This document shows, piece after piece, positions 15,604-24,716 of a stretch of DNA of 64,000 nt; within the stretch, counting starts at the first letter, position 1; every line of letters starts with the position of its first letter. The DNA is from Hyphomicrobiales bacterium. GTDB lineage: Bacteria; Pseudomonadota; Alphaproteobacteria; Rhizobiales; Rhizobiaceae. Position numbers and translations under genes: made by a program. The stretch is taken from assembly GCA_900472625.1 (NCBI GenBank), contig UCIT01000067.1:1-64000 (forward strand), written 5' to 3'. The notes below the pieces were generated by a model that searched no databases, had not been told where the DNA came from, and was given only the letters and a program-made list of their open reading frames with translations.

Positions 15604-16806
15604 TTACTTGCAGGCCCCGCAGAAGCGCTGGATGCGCTTGCAGGCTTCTTCGAGCAGTTCTTCCGAGGTCGCGTAGGAAATGCGGAAGTTCGGGCCGAGG
15701 CCGAAGGCCGAACCGTGCACAACGGCAACGCCTTCCGATTCTAGCAGTTCCGAGACGAAGTCTTCGTCTGTCTCGATGACCTTGCCCGTCGGCGCCGTCT
15801 TGCCGATCAGGCCGGCGCATGACGGATAGACGTAGAACGCGCCTTCCGGCTTCGGGCATACGATGCCGGTCGCCTGGTTCAGCATCGATACGACGAGATC
15901 ACGACGGCCTTCGAAGATCGCCTTGTTCTTGGCGACAAAATCCTGCGGACCGTTGAGCGCCTCGACGGCGGCCCACTGTGCGATCGACGATGCACCCGAT
16001 GTCTGCTGGCCCTGGATCATGTCCATGGCCTTGATCAGTGCAAGCGGGCCGGCCGCATAGCCGATACGCCAGCCGGTCATGGCATAGGCCTTGGACACGC
16101 CGTTCATCGTCAGCGTGCGGTCGTAGAGCTTAGGCTCGACTTCAACAGGGGTCGCGAACTTGAAGTCGCCGAAGGTCAGGTGCTCGTACATGTCGTCGGT
16201 CAGCACCCAGACATGCGGATGCTTCAGCAACACGTCGGTCAGCGCCTTCAGCTCGTCGTGGCTGTAGGCGGCACCCGTCGGGTTGGACGGCGAGTTGAAC
16301 AGGAACCACTTCGTCTTCGGCGTGATGGCGCCTTCAAGTTCGGCGGCCGTCAGCTTGAAATTGTTTTCCTGCTTGGTCTCGACGGCAACAGGCGTGCCGC
16401 CGCAAATCGAAACCATTTCAGGATAGGACACCCAGTACGGCGCCGGGATGATGACTTCGTCACCCGGGTTCATTGTCGCCATGAAGGCGTTGAAAAGAAT
16501 CTGCTTTCCGCCGGTACCGACGATCGTCTGCTGCCAGTCGTAGTCGAGGCCGTTCTCGCGCTTGAACTTCGCAGCGATCGCCTTGCGCAGTTCAGGGATA
16601 CCGGACACAGGCGTGTACTTGGTTTCGCCGCGGTTGATCGCGTCGATGGCGGCCTGCTTGATGTTATCTGGCGTATCGAAGTCCGGCTCGCCGGCGCCGA
16701 GACCGATCACGTCACGGCCTTTTGCTTTCAACTCGCGCGCTTTCTGGGAAACGGCGATGGTGGCGGAAGGCTTCACACGGGAAAGAGCATCGGCAAGAAA
16801 GGCCAT
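15604..16806 (-). CDS. aatA: Aspartate aminotransferase AatA (class I, PLP)
   Basis: A 400-residue PLP enzyme exchanging amino groups between aspartate/oxaloacetate and glutamate/2-oxoglutarate. Seen: LGAGEPDFDTPDNIKQAA at the N-terminus, FNSPSNPTGAAYS near 170, the PLP lysine in MNGVSKAYAMTGWRIGYAAG, and the substrate-carboxylate arginine in NFRISYATS. The form is the subgroup I-gamma enzyme of rhizobia and Thermus. It has its own terminator and no close operon partner. The last residues, RFCGACK, carry an unusual pair of cysteines. Confidence 0.95.
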   Translation of the reverse strand: MAFLADALSRVKPSATIAVSQKARELKAKGRDVIGLGAGEPDFDTPDNIKQAAIDAINRGETKYTPVSGIPELRKAIAAKFKRENGLDYDWQQTIVGTGGKQILFNAFMATMNPGDEVIIPAPYWVSYPEMVSICGGTPVAVETKQENNFKLTAAELEGAITPKTKWFLFNSPSNPTGAAYSHDELKALTDVLLKHPHVWVLTDDMYEHLTFGDFKFATPVEVEPKLYDRTLTMNGVSKAYAMTGWRIGYAAGPLALIKAMDMIQGQQTSGASSIAQWAAVEALNGPQDFVAKNKAIFEGRRDLVVSMLNQATGIVCPKPEGAFYVYPSCAGLIGKTAPTGKVIETDEDFVSELLESEGVAVVHGSAFGLGPNFRISYATSEELLEEACKRIQRFCGACK

Positions 16807-17180
16807 GATATCGGTCCTATACGGTTGATTTTAGCAGAAAGCCGGGACCGGAATTCTGCGCTAAGGTCTATGTCCAATGTAAACAGGCTTTTCAAGCGCA
16901 AAGGCGTGATGGGGCCAATGATTCTTCGTGATCAATTGGGCCCGGCGTCATACCGATTCGGGCACGCAGAACCCAATGCCGTAACGAGACCGCCCGCACC
17001 CCGGCAGCCACGCTCTCCAACGACCCCGATTAACCCGCTAAAATCAAAAACTTCGCCAGATTCGACCTTTGCCACGAATTGGCCGCAACAAATGCCGTGG
17101 CATGCCGCAATTCCGTCGCGAGCCCGCCGAGATCGGAGCCGCATTCTCTCATCTCCGAAATTGGTGAGTGAGGGCATGCC
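16807..17180 (+). other. Intergenic region between aatA and the sortase-target gene
   Basis: No gene is supported in these 374 bases, which separate two divergent genes and must hold both promoters. An imperfect inverted repeat (GGGCCAAT and ATTGGGCCC, about 16913-16944) is the only structure I noticed. AGTGAGGG precedes the downstream start codon. Confidence 0.5.
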
Positions 17181-19529
17181 ATGTTTCTGGATGATGAAGT
17201 CGTTGTCAGGCGCCTGCGCGCTGGTCGTTTCTCCATATCCCTGCTGATTGCATTCGTGGCGTTTGCCGCCTCCATTCTCGTCACGTCGGGGCTGGTCACC
17301 GCAGCCTATGCGGCCGAAGAGCCCGCGCAAAAGCCGCAGCAGCTCGCCGGCCTCGTCAGGCCCAACGACGTCAACAGCGGCTCCCTGCTCTTTCCCGCCA
17401 AGGAGCCCGGCTTCTTCGTCGAGGCGCCGCGTCTGAAGACCGACGTCGAGATGGACGTCTCCGGCCCGATCGCCCGCGTCAAGGTCACCCAGCGCTTCCA
17501 GAACCCAAGCAAGGGCTGGGTTGAAGGCACCTACGTCTTCCCGCTGCCGGAAAATTCCGCCGTCGACGTCTTGAAGATGCAGATCGGCGATCGCTTCATC
17601 GAAGGCCAGATCAAGCCCCGCCAGGAGGCACGCGAGATATACGAGCAGGCCAAGGCCGAAGGCAAGAAGGCAGCCCTTCTGGAGCAGCAGCGCCCCAACA
17701 TCTTCACCAACCAGGTCGCCAATATCGGCCCCGGCGAAACCATCGTCGTGCAGATCGAGTACCAGCAGTCGGTGCACCAGTCCGGCGGCGAATTCTCGCT
17801 GCGCTTCCCGATGGTCGTCGCCCCACGCTACAATCCCGCCCCGATCGTCCAGACCGTCGAGTTCAACAACGGCGCCGGCTTCGCCGTCCCTTCCGATCCG
17901 GTCGAAAACCGCGACAAGATCGAAGCGCCCGTGCTCGATCCGCGCGAGAACGCCAGGATCAATCCGGTCGCGATGACGGTGAACCTGAAGGCAGGTTTCC
18001 CGCTCGGCGACGTCAGATCCTCCTTCCACGATGTCGATATCAAGGAGGACGGCGACCAGAACAGGACGATCGCGCTGAAAGGCGAGACCGTTCCCGCCGA
18101 CAAGGATTTTGAGCTCACCTGGCACGCCGCGCCCGGCAAGACCCCGAGCGCAGGGCTCTTCCGGGAAGTGCTTGGCGGCAAGACCTACCTGCTCGCCTTC
18201 GTCACCCCGCCGGCAACGCCCGACACATCCGCCGCCCCGGCCAAGCGCGAGGTCGTCTTCGTCATCGACAATTCCGGCTCGATGTCTGGCCCCTCGATCG
18301 AACAGGCCAAACAGAGCCTGGCGCTTGCCATCTCCCGCCTCAACCCCGACGACCGCTTCAACGTCATCCGTTTCGATGACACGATGACCGACTATTTCAA
18401 CGGCCTCGTCGCCGCCTCGCCAGACAACCGCGAGAAGGCCATCGCCTATGTCAGGGGCCTGACGGCTGACGGCGGCACCGAGATGCTTCCCGCGTTGCAG
18501 GCCGCCCTGCGCAATCAGGGCGCGGTTGCATCAGGCGCTCTCCGCCAGGTGGTCTTCCTCACCGACGGCGCGATCGGCAACGAGCAGCAACTGTTCACCG
18601 AGATCACCCAGAACCGCGGCGACGCCCGCGTCTTCACCGTCGGTATTGGCTCGGCGCCGAACTCCTACTTCATGACCAAGGCCGCCGAGATGGGCCGCGG
18701 CACCTTCACTCAAATCGGCTCCACCGATCAGATCGCCGCGCGCATGGAAGAGCTTTTCGCCAAACTTCAGAATCCCGCGATGACGGATATTTCGGCCACG
18801 TTCGACGGCGCCAAGGCCGAGGATATCACGCCGAACCCGATGCCAGACCTCTACACCGGCGAGCCAGTCGTGCTGACGGCGGAGCTGCCTGACGAAAAGC
18901 CATCCGGCAAGCTGCAGATCACCGGCAGGACGGGCGCCCAGCCATGGCGCGTCGAGATGGACATCGCCAACGCCGCGACTGGCCAGGGTATCTCCAAGCT
19001 CTGGGCTCGCCGCAAGATCGACGACCTCGAAGCCCGCGCCTACGAACGGCAGGACCCAACGGCGCTCGACAAGGACGTCGAGACCGTGGCGCTCGCCCAT
19101 CACCTCGTCTCCCGCATGACCAGCCTCGTCGCCATCGACGTCACCCCGTCGCGCCCATCCGACAAGCCGCTGGACCAGACGAAGCTGCCGCTCAACCTGC
19201 CCGACGGTTGGGATTTCGAGAAGGTATTCGGCGAAACAGCCGCTGCCCCGCAGATGCCCGCAGGTGCGACACCGGATCACGCCATGGCCGCGCCGCAGCA
19301 GCAGTTTGCAGTGCTGGCCGCCACCCGCATGGCCGCAGCACCCACGCCAAAGGCCGCCAACTTGATCGCCCAACGCTCCGCCTCTATCCAGCTGCCGCAG
19401 ACCGCGACCCGCGCAGATGAGCAGATCGCCCGCGGCGTGACGATGCTGGTGCTCGCGCTCGCCGCAGCCACCGGGCTGGTGGGCTGGAGGCGTCGCAACG
19501 CCAGGGGAGCGTCGCGCCATGGCAGCTAG
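17181..19529 (+). CDS. VIT and VWA domain surface protein, sortase substrate (marine proteobacterial sortase target type)
   Basis: A 782-residue secreted protein. After an N-terminal signal/membrane segment (FSISLLIAFVAFAASILV) comes a VIT domain (about 75-210, with VKVTQRFQNPSKGWVEGTYVFPLPE), then a von Willebrand A domain with an intact metal site DNSGS (363-367) and TDGAIGN. The C-terminus is a cell-wall-type sorting signal: LPQTA at 738-742, a hydrophobic stretch and an RRRNAR tail. This layout is that of the family known as marine proteobacterial sortase target protein. The sortase gene overlaps its last 11 bases. It presumably is displayed on the envelope and binds a partner through the VWA domain; the ligand is unknown. 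Confidence 0.92.
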   Translation: MFLDDEVVVRRLRAGRFSISLLIAFVAFAASILVTSGLVTAAYAAEEPAQKPQQLAGLVRPNDVNSGSLLFPAKEPGFFVEAPRLKTDVEMDVSGPIARVKVTQRFQNPSKGWVEGTYVFPLPENSAVDVLKMQIGDRFIEGQIKPRQEAREIYEQAKAEGKKAALLEQQRPNIFTNQVANIGPGETIVVQIEYQQSVHQSGGEFSLRFPMVVAPRYNPAPIVQTVEFNNGAGFAVPSDPVENRDKIEAPVLDPRENARINPVAMTVNLKAGFPLGDVRSSFHDVDIKEDGDQNRTIALKGETVPADKDFELTWHAAPGKTPSAGLFREVLGGKTYLLAFVTPPATPDTSAAPAKREVVFVIDNSGSMSGPSIEQAKQSLALAISRLNPDDRFNVIRFDDTMTDYFNGLVAASPDNREKAIAYVRGLTADGGTEMLPALQAALRNQGAVASGALRQVVFLTDGAIGNEQQLFTEITQNRGDARVFTVGIGSAPNSYFMTKAAEMGRGTFTQIGSTDQIAARMEELFAKLQNPAMTDISATFDGAKAEDITPNPMPDLYTGEPVVLTAELPDEKPSGKLQITGRTGAQPWRVEMDIANAATGQGISKLWARRKIDDLEARAYERQDPTALDKDVETVALAHHLVSRMTSLVAIDVTPSRPSDKPLDQTKLPLNLPDGWDFEKVFGETAAAPQMPAGATPDHAMAAPQQQFAVLAATRMAAAPTPKAANLIAQRSASIQLPQTATRADEQIARGVTMLVLALAAATGLVGWRRRNARGASRHGS

Positions 19530-20298
19530 GAGCGCCCACGGCGGACGATACCAGCAGGCCGACGATTTCGGCCCGCTTCCGACCTACCTGGAACTTGCGA
19601 TGGCAACGGCCGCTGCCACAGCCTTCGACGTGCCAAAGACCAGGCAGGAGGCATCGCGTCTGCCACGCCTGTCCGCAGTGGAAAAGGCAATTGCCGTCAG
19701 CATCGCCTTGCTTGCCCTCTACGGCGCCATCCTGATCGGAGATGGCATCTACATCAAGGCGAAGGCGCAGTTGTCGCAGTTCCTGCTCGGCCGCGCCTTC
19801 GCCGCCGAACTGAGGGGCGAGGACGCCAAGCCATGGCCCTGGGCGGACTTCACCACCGAGGCCAAGGTCAGCGCGCCGCGCCTCGGCAAGCAGGCGATCG
19901 TTCTCGCCGGTGCCTCGGGCGAAGCGCTGGCCTTCGGCCCGGCCTGGCTCACCAACACGCCGCAGCCCGGCGATGAGGGCACATCCGTCATCGCCGCCCA
20001 CCGCGACACGCATTTCCGCTGGTTGAAGGACGTCAAGCCGGGAGACGCGATCGAGGTGACCCGCCGCGACGGCACCCTCCTCACCTTCAAGGCCGGCGAA
20101 GGCCGCGTCGTCTCATGGGACAACAGCGGCATCGACCCGGCCGCTCAGGGCCATCACCTCGTGCTCGCCACCTGCTGGCCGTTCGGCGCCACCGAGCGCG
20201 GGCCGCTGCGCTACGTCGTCGAGGCCGAGCTTGTTGACGACAAGGCCACAGGTGCCATTCAACCCGCCAACACAAAGCCGTTATCCCTCACCCCTTGA
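19519..20298 (+). CDS. Class GN (Gram-negative) sortase
   Basis: A 259-residue transpeptidase. One membrane helix (AIAVSIALLALYGAILI, about 57-73) anchors it with the catalytic domain outside the cytoplasm. The triad is visible: His161 in AAHRDTHF, Cys219 in LATCWPF and Arg231 in GPLRYVV. It should cleave the LPQTA signal of the upstream VIT/VWA protein, the only candidate substrate seen here, and attach it to an unknown envelope acceptor. ATG 19519 lies inside the 3' end of the target gene; the first 50 residues are poorly conserved in look, so a later start is possible. Confidence 0.9.
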   Translation: MAARSAHGGRYQQADDFGPLPTYLELAMATAAATAFDVPKTRQEASRLPRLSAVEKAIAVSIALLALYGAILIGDGIYIKAKAQLSQFLLGRAFAAELRGEDAKPWPWADFTTEAKVSAPRLGKQAIVLAGASGEALAFGPAWLTNTPQPGDEGTSVIAAHRDTHFRWLKDVKPGDAIEVTRRDGTLLTFKAGEGRVVSWDNSGIDPAAQGHHLVLATCWPFGATERGPLRYVVEAELVDDKATGAIQPANTKPLSLTP

Positions 20299-20363
20299 GG
20301 GTTGAAGCATCAGCCATGCCACTCCACTTCTCCACGCAATGTCGGGATGCAACAGCGGGATGG

Positions 20364-21518
20364 ATGATGAACTCGGTTTTGGCGCTTAGGCTTGGCATAC
20401 TGCTGACAACGGTAACACTCGCCCTCACGGTGCCGGCACTGGCGGCCGACACGGTCCAGACCAAGAAGGTCGCGGTGCAGGTCGAGACCATTGCCTCCGG
20501 CCTTGAACATCCTTGGGCCGTCGCCGTCCTGCCGGATGGCGGCTATATCGTTACCGAACGCCCCGGCCGCCTGCGCATCATCCGCGACGGCAAGCTCTCC
20601 GCACCGATCGCCAACGTTCCAAAGGTCAGCGCCAGAAGCCAGGGCGGCCTGATGGATATCGAACTGGCACCCGATTTCTCCACCTCGCGGACCCTCTATC
20701 TGACGGCCGCAACGCCAGGCGACGGCGGCTCCGGCACCGAGGCCTTCAGCGCCACCCTCTCCGCCGACGGAACCGCGCTTGATAACGTCAAGTCGATCTT
20801 CAAGATGCGCCAGTTCACCGGTGGCGGCATCCAGTACGGCTCGCGCATCGCCATCGCCAAGGACGGCTCTCTCTTCATCAGCATCGGCGACCGTGGCGAT
20901 CGCGACCGCTCGCAGGACTGGAAGGATGACGCCGGCGCCATCGTCCACATCAACGCCGACGGTAGCACCCCCACCGACAATCCCTTCAAGGACGGCGTTA
21001 AGGCGCTGCCCGAAATCTGGTCGAAAGGCCACCGCAACCCTCAGGGCATCACCTTCGACGCCGCCGATGGCAGGCTCTACACCGTCGAACACGGCGCCCG
21101 CGGCGGCGACGAGATCAACGGCATCGAGCCCGGCAAGAACTACGGCTGGCCGGTCATTACCTACGGCCGCGATTATTCCGGCGCCGAGATCGGCGAAGGC
21201 ACCGCGAAGGAAGGCTTGGAGCAACCGCTCTATTACTGGGATCCGTCGATCGCCCCGGGCGCGGTCGCCATCTACCGCGGCAAGATGTTTCCCGAATGGA
21301 ACGGCGACTTCCTGGTGGCCGCGCTGAAGTTCAAGCTGCTGTCGCGCATGCAGCGCGACGATACCGGCGCTTTCGTTGCCGAAGAACGGATGTTCGACGG
21401 CGACTACGGCCGCATGCGCGATGTAGTCGTTGCTCCGGATGGGGCGTTGCTGATCGTCACCGATGAAGACGACGGCGCGCTTATCCGCGTCTCGCGATCG
21501 CCTGATAGCAACGGCTGA
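20364..21518 (+). CDS. Periplasmic PQQ-dependent sugar dehydrogenase (aldose sugar dehydrogenase type)
   Basis: A 384-residue six-bladed propeller enzyme of the GSDH family. A cleavable signal peptide (SVLALRLGILLTTVTLALTV, cut after ALA) sends it to the periplasm. Blades show GLEHPWAVAVLPDGGYIVTE, SIGDRGDRDRSQ, GHRNPQGITFD and EHGARGGDEINGIEPGKNYGWP, which match soluble aldose sugar dehydrogenases that use PQQ and Ca2+. The window has no PQQ synthesis genes. ATG 20364 is chosen to give a clean signal peptide; an in-frame ATG at 20295 would prefix 23 polar residues. It starts 65 bases after the sortase. Confidence 0.88.
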   Translation: MMNSVLALRLGILLTTVTLALTVPALAADTVQTKKVAVQVETIASGLEHPWAVAVLPDGGYIVTERPGRLRIIRDGKLSAPIANVPKVSARSQGGLMDIELAPDFSTSRTLYLTAATPGDGGSGTEAFSATLSADGTALDNVKSIFKMRQFTGGGIQYGSRIAIAKDGSLFISIGDRGDRDRSQDWKDDAGAIVHINADGSTPTDNPFKDGVKALPEIWSKGHRNPQGITFDAADGRLYTVEHGARGGDEINGIEPGKNYGWPVITYGRDYSGAEIGEGTAKEGLEQPLYYWDPSIAPGAVAIYRGKMFPEWNGDFLVAALKFKLLSRMQRDDTGAFVAEERMFDGDYGRMRDVVVAPDGALLIVTDEDDGALIRVSRSPDSNG

Positions 21519-21644
21519 GCCCAACCCTAGCCGCTCTTGCTGTCTCCGAAAGCAGCTGCTAACGGTCGCTGCGAATTCGACCGTTCTTTCCTCCCCCGCA
21601 TCGAGCCATTCCCCGCTCGCGCCGACATCCACTCTAAGGCCAAC

Positions 21645-22559
21645 ATGACGCGCATCCAGGCGAACCTTGTTCTATTGCTCGCGGCAGCGATATGGGGTGG
21701 TGGTTTTGTCGCTCAGTCGACGGCGATGAAATCGATCGGTCCGTTCTGGTTCATCGGCCTCAGGTTCGCGATCGCCACAATCGTCGTGCTCCCGTTCGTG
21801 CTGCTCGAATCCCGCAAGGCAAAGGCGAAGACATCGCCGCGGCATGGCAAGCTCTATCTTCTGATTGGCCTCTGCCTGTTCGGCGGGGCAGTCACCCAGC
21901 AGATCGGCTTGCAGACCACCACCGTTACCAATTCCAGTTTCATCACCGGGCTTTACGTCGTCGTCGTCCCGCTCATCGCCGTCGCTTTCCTGCGCCGAGC
22001 ACCCCACTGGATCGTCTGGCCCGGCGCCATAATGGCCGTCACCGGCATCTACCTGCTGTCAGGAGGCCAATTGTCAGCCCTGTCAAGCGGCGATCTTCTG
22101 ACCGTCGTTTGCGCTGTCTTCTGGGCGGGCCAGATCACGCTTGCCGGTATCACCGTTTCTGAAACCGGCCGGCCGCTGACGCTCGCGGCGACACAATTCG
22201 CAGTCACCGCAATCGGCGCTCTTGGCGTTGCCGTTATCGTCGAACCGATCAGCTGGGAGGCAGTCTGGTTGGCCTTGCCGGAAATCCTCTATGTCGGGAT
22301 CGTCGCCTCAGGCCTGGCCTTCTCACTGCAGATCATCGGCCAGCGCTACACGACGCCATCGCAAGCCGCCATCTTCCTGTCTTCGGAAGCGCTCTTCGGT
22401 GCCTCGCTCGGCGCCCTGCTACTCGGCGAAACCATGCCACCGCTGGGCTACGCAGGCTGCGCGCTGATGTTCGCAGCTATGCTTCTGGTTGAAATCGTCC
22501 CCGAAATAGCGCGCCGACGTGGTCTGAACAGGCTGGCTAGCAGCCCAAATCTGGGTTGA
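21645..22559 (+). CDS. DMT family permease (two EamA domains)
   Basis: A 304-residue inner-membrane protein with ten predicted helices in two EamA repeats. The N-terminal ANLVLLLAAAIWGGGFVAQSTAM and the second-repeat SLQIIGQRYTTPSQAAIFLSSEALFGASLGALLLGE are typical of drug/metabolite exporters. Such proteins move amino acids, metabolites or drugs; the substrate is not readable. ATG 21645 begins the first helix; the frame opens earlier at 21537, but that adds a serine/proline-rich stretch unlike the family. Confidence 0.88.
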   Translation: MTRIQANLVLLLAAAIWGGGFVAQSTAMKSIGPFWFIGLRFAIATIVVLPFVLLESRKAKAKTSPRHGKLYLLIGLCLFGGAVTQQIGLQTTTVTNSSFITGLYVVVVPLIAVAFLRRAPHWIVWPGAIMAVTGIYLLSGGQLSALSSGDLLTVVCAVFWAGQITLAGITVSETGRPLTLAATQFAVTAIGALGVAVIVEPISWEAVWLALPEILYVGIVASGLAFSLQIIGQRYTTPSQAAIFLSSEALFGASLGALLLGETMPPLGYAGCALMFAAMLLVEIVPEIARRRGLNRLASSPNLG

Positions 22560-23020
22560 AACGGAAAATGTGAAAAAAAGTTTAACGATCGCAGGATCGC
22601 GCCCACGTTGCATTTTTGGCAAAATCTGCTCCTAAAATATATTGCCATCGATACAAAACGTTATTCAACACCCGCTGAAGAGGGTTTTTTTTCACCACGG
22701 CTAAAATTCGCACGCCAAACCCCTGCGCTCCCGGGCTTTCGCCGGAAAACTTTTGCTTGCCAAAATTGCGCAATCGCAGCAATCTCGTGGCGTTCGGGCA
22801 GTTTGCGAGCATGGGAAAGTCCTTAAGAATTTGCGCGCCGGAGACGCTAATACTCCGGTCGATCGGTTCCAAGAAGCGGGCAGAAGTTCCGCGGTGAACT
22901 GAGCGAGCCAGAGGGGACCTTTATCTCACAATTCAATAATTGCCTGGGAGCGTCTCTGTGAGGAGACAGTGACACGATGCTGCCTGTGTGGATGGCGGGC
23001 AGAGTTAAAAGGACCTGAGC
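22560..23020 (+). other. Intergenic region and leader of the cold-shock gene
   Basis: No gene is supported in 461 bases. Two hairpins stand out: CCGGAG/CTCCGG at 22838-22858 and GTCTC/GAGAC around 22950-22966, the latter within the probable long leader of the cold-shock mRNA. A CTGCC...GGCAG pair follows near 22983-23001. Long structured leaders are usual for csp genes. Base composition here is lower in GC than the neighbouring genes. Confidence 0.45.
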
Positions 23021-23236
23021 ATGGCCGAGACTGGTACAGTAAAATTCTTCAACACCGACAAGGGATTTGGCTTCATCAAGCCTGATAAGGGCGGGGCCGA
23101 CATCTTCGTTCACATTTCTGCCGTTCAGGCTTCTGGTCTGGCCGGATTGACGGAAAACCAGAAGGTAAGCTTCGACACGGAGCCGGATCGCCGCGGCAAG
23201 GGCCCGAAGGCTGTCAACCTGCAGATTGACGGCTGA
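23021..23236 (+). CDS. cspA: Cold-shock protein (CspA family)
   Basis: A 71-residue single-strand nucleic-acid chaperone. The RNA-binding motifs are intact: KGFGFIKP (RNP1) and DIFVHISAV (RNP2). The start has AAAAGGA 8 bases upstream. A long leader with hairpins lies in front, and a strong terminator follows, so it is a single-gene unit. Which member of the rhizobial Csp family it is cannot be told from the sequence. Confidence 0.95.
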   Translation: MAETGTVKFFNTDKGFGFIKPDKGGADIFVHISAVQASGLAGLTENQKVSFDTEPDRRGKGPKAVNLQIDG

Positions 23237-23268
23237 TACGCCGCCAAATCCGAGAATTCGAGTTGAAG

Positions 23269-23293
23269 CCCGGCAGGAATGCCGGGTTTTGTT
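23269..23293 (+). terminator. Intrinsic terminator of the csp gene
   Basis: CCCGGCA and TGCCGGG form a 7-bp stem with a 4-base loop, followed by TTTTGTTGTT. Confidence 0.85.
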
Positions 23294-23377
23294 GTTCAGC
23301 CTGTATTCAGATCGAAGCCGTTAACTTGCCATCATCAAGGTGCAAAACCGGTTAAGAATTCAAACAGGACAGAACAC

Positions 23378-23815
23378 ATGAACAGTCTTGCAAAGACCCT
23401 CTTCCTGACCGCAGCGGCCGCTGCCATGACGCTCTCGTCGATCGGCATAGCCTCGGCGGACGACTGGCGTTATCACCGTCATCACGGCGGCGACGACGCG
23501 CTGGTTGGCGGTGCCGTTGGTCTGGCAACCGGTCTGATCGTCGGCTCGGCCATCGCCAATGCACCGCGTTATGACGAGCCGCGCTACATTGACCCGCCCT
23601 ACGAATATGACGACGCGCCGATCTATCGCGCACCGCCCCGCTATTACAGCCCGGCCCCGCCGCGCTACTACCGTCCGGTACCGGTTCGTGTGGGCGTAGA
23701 GCCTTGGACCCCGCAGTGGGAGCGTTATTGCTCTTATCGCTACCGCTCGTTCGATTCACGCAGCGGCACCTTTATCGGCAATGACGGCCGCAGCCATTTC
23801 TGCGTCGCCAACTGA
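23378..23815 (+). CDS. BA14K family secreted protein
   Basis: A 145-residue protein with a signal peptide (LAKTLFLTAAAAAMTLSSIG, cut near ASA-DDW), a glycine-zipper-like segment (DALVGGAVGLATGLIVGSAIA), a Pro/Tyr/Arg-rich linker (PRYYSPAPPRYYRPV) and a C-terminal BA14K motif, WERYCSYRYRSFDSRSGTFIGNDGRSHFC, named here by position 116-143. Brucella BA14K is immunoreactive and lectin-like; many alphaproteobacteria carry several. Probably envelope-associated. ATG 23378 follows CAGGACAG. Confidence 0.85.
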   Translation: MNSLAKTLFLTAAAAAMTLSSIGIASADDWRYHRHHGGDDALVGGAVGLATGLIVGSAIANAPRYDEPRYIDPPYEYDDAPIYRAPPRYYSPAPPRYYRPVPVRVGVEPWTPQWERYCSYRYRSFDSRSGTFIGNDGRSHFCVAN

Positions 23816-23840
23816 TTAGTCTATAAGTGCCGAATGCACG

Positions 23841-23869
23841 AAGCGCCGCTTTTCAGCGGCGCTTTTGCT
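23841..23869 (+). terminator. Intrinsic terminator after the BA14K gene
   Basis: A perfect 10-bp stem, AAGCGCCGCT with AGCGGCGCTT, has a 4-base loop and is followed by TTGCTTTG. It separates this gene from the convergent MBL gene. Confidence 0.8.
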
Positions 23870-23894
23870 TTGTGCGTGTTGTCCAGTTGGCGGC

Positions 23895-24539
23895 TCAGAT
23901 GCCTTGCAGATACGGATTGCTGCGCCGCTCCTCGCCGATCCGGCTACCGGGACCATGCCCGCAGATGAAGCCGACGTCGTCCCCCAGCGGCAAGACCTTG
24001 TCGCGAATGGAATCGAGAAGCTGCTGATGGTCGCCTCCAGGCAGGTCGGTGCGGCCGATCGAGCCGCTGAACAGCACGTCACCGACATGGGCGAACTTCT
24101 GCGCGCGGTTGAAATAGATGACGTGCCCCGGCGCATGGCCCGGCGTGTGATAGACCTCGAACAGATGCTCGCCGAACGACACGGTCTCGCCGTCCTTCAG
24201 CCATCGGTCCGGCAGCACGTTCTGCATGCCGGGAAGACCGTATTTCTGGGCCTGCGTTTCGATCCGTTGTAGCAACGGCAGGTCGTCCTCGTGGGGACCG
24301 ACGATATCGATGCCGAGCGCTTCCTTGAGTTCCTTGGCGCCGCCGGCATGGTCGAGATGACCGTGGGTCAGCCAGATGGCCTTGATCTGCAGACCGTTCT
24401 GCTCGATCGCCTGCAGGATGTTCGGCACATCCCCGCCCGGATCGACGACGACGCCCTCTTTGGTCTCGGGATCGAAAAGGATGGTGCAATTCTGCTGGAA
24501 CGCTGTCACCGGGATGATTCCGGCCTGGAGCATGCTCAT
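23895..24539 (-). CDS. MBL-fold hydrolase, glyoxalase II-like (YcbL type)
   Basis: A 214-residue metallo-beta-lactamase-fold protein. The metal-binding THGHLDHAGG, the later YHTPGHAPGHV, GDVLFSGSIGRTDLPGGD and CGHGPGS give the full set of His/Asp ligands. The length and sequence fit the short YcbL-type hydroxyacylglutathione hydrolase branch, which lacks the C-terminal helical domain of classic GloB. Substrate is uncertain; a glutathione thioester is likely. ATG 24539 with GAGG 6 bases upstream is preferred over the much longer open frame to 25010. Confidence 0.88.
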   Translation of the reverse strand: MSMLQAGIIPVTAFQQNCTILFDPETKEGVVVDPGGDVPNILQAIEQNGLQIKAIWLTHGHLDHAGGAKELKEALGIDIVGPHEDDLPLLQRIETQAQKYGLPGMQNVLPDRWLKDGETVSFGEHLFEVYHTPGHAPGHVIYFNRAQKFAHVGDVLFSGSIGRTDLPGGDHQQLLDSIRDKVLPLGDDVGFICGHGPGSRIGEERRSNPYLQGI

Positions 24540-24716
24540 GGGTGCCTCGCTTCGTCTCTGTCGCGCGATTGTATAAAGAGAAAAGCAACGGCACGCAGCC
24601 CGCATTTTTTCGAACACTGCGTCACGCGTCGTCTGCCTGTGTAACCTGCTGTGAACGGCCTGCCGGGAACCTCCTCTTAACAGAAGCGTTACCAGCCTAT
24701 CCAAAAGAGGAGACAC

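Noticed and set aside
16932..18125. 397-codon open frame opposite the VIT/VWA gene
   Set aside because: It is a low-complexity Asp/Gly/Arg-rich shadow without ribosome-binding site or homology that I can see.
20310..21632. 440-codon open frame opposite the sugar dehydrogenase
   Set aside because: Same reason: compositional shadow of a well-supported gene.
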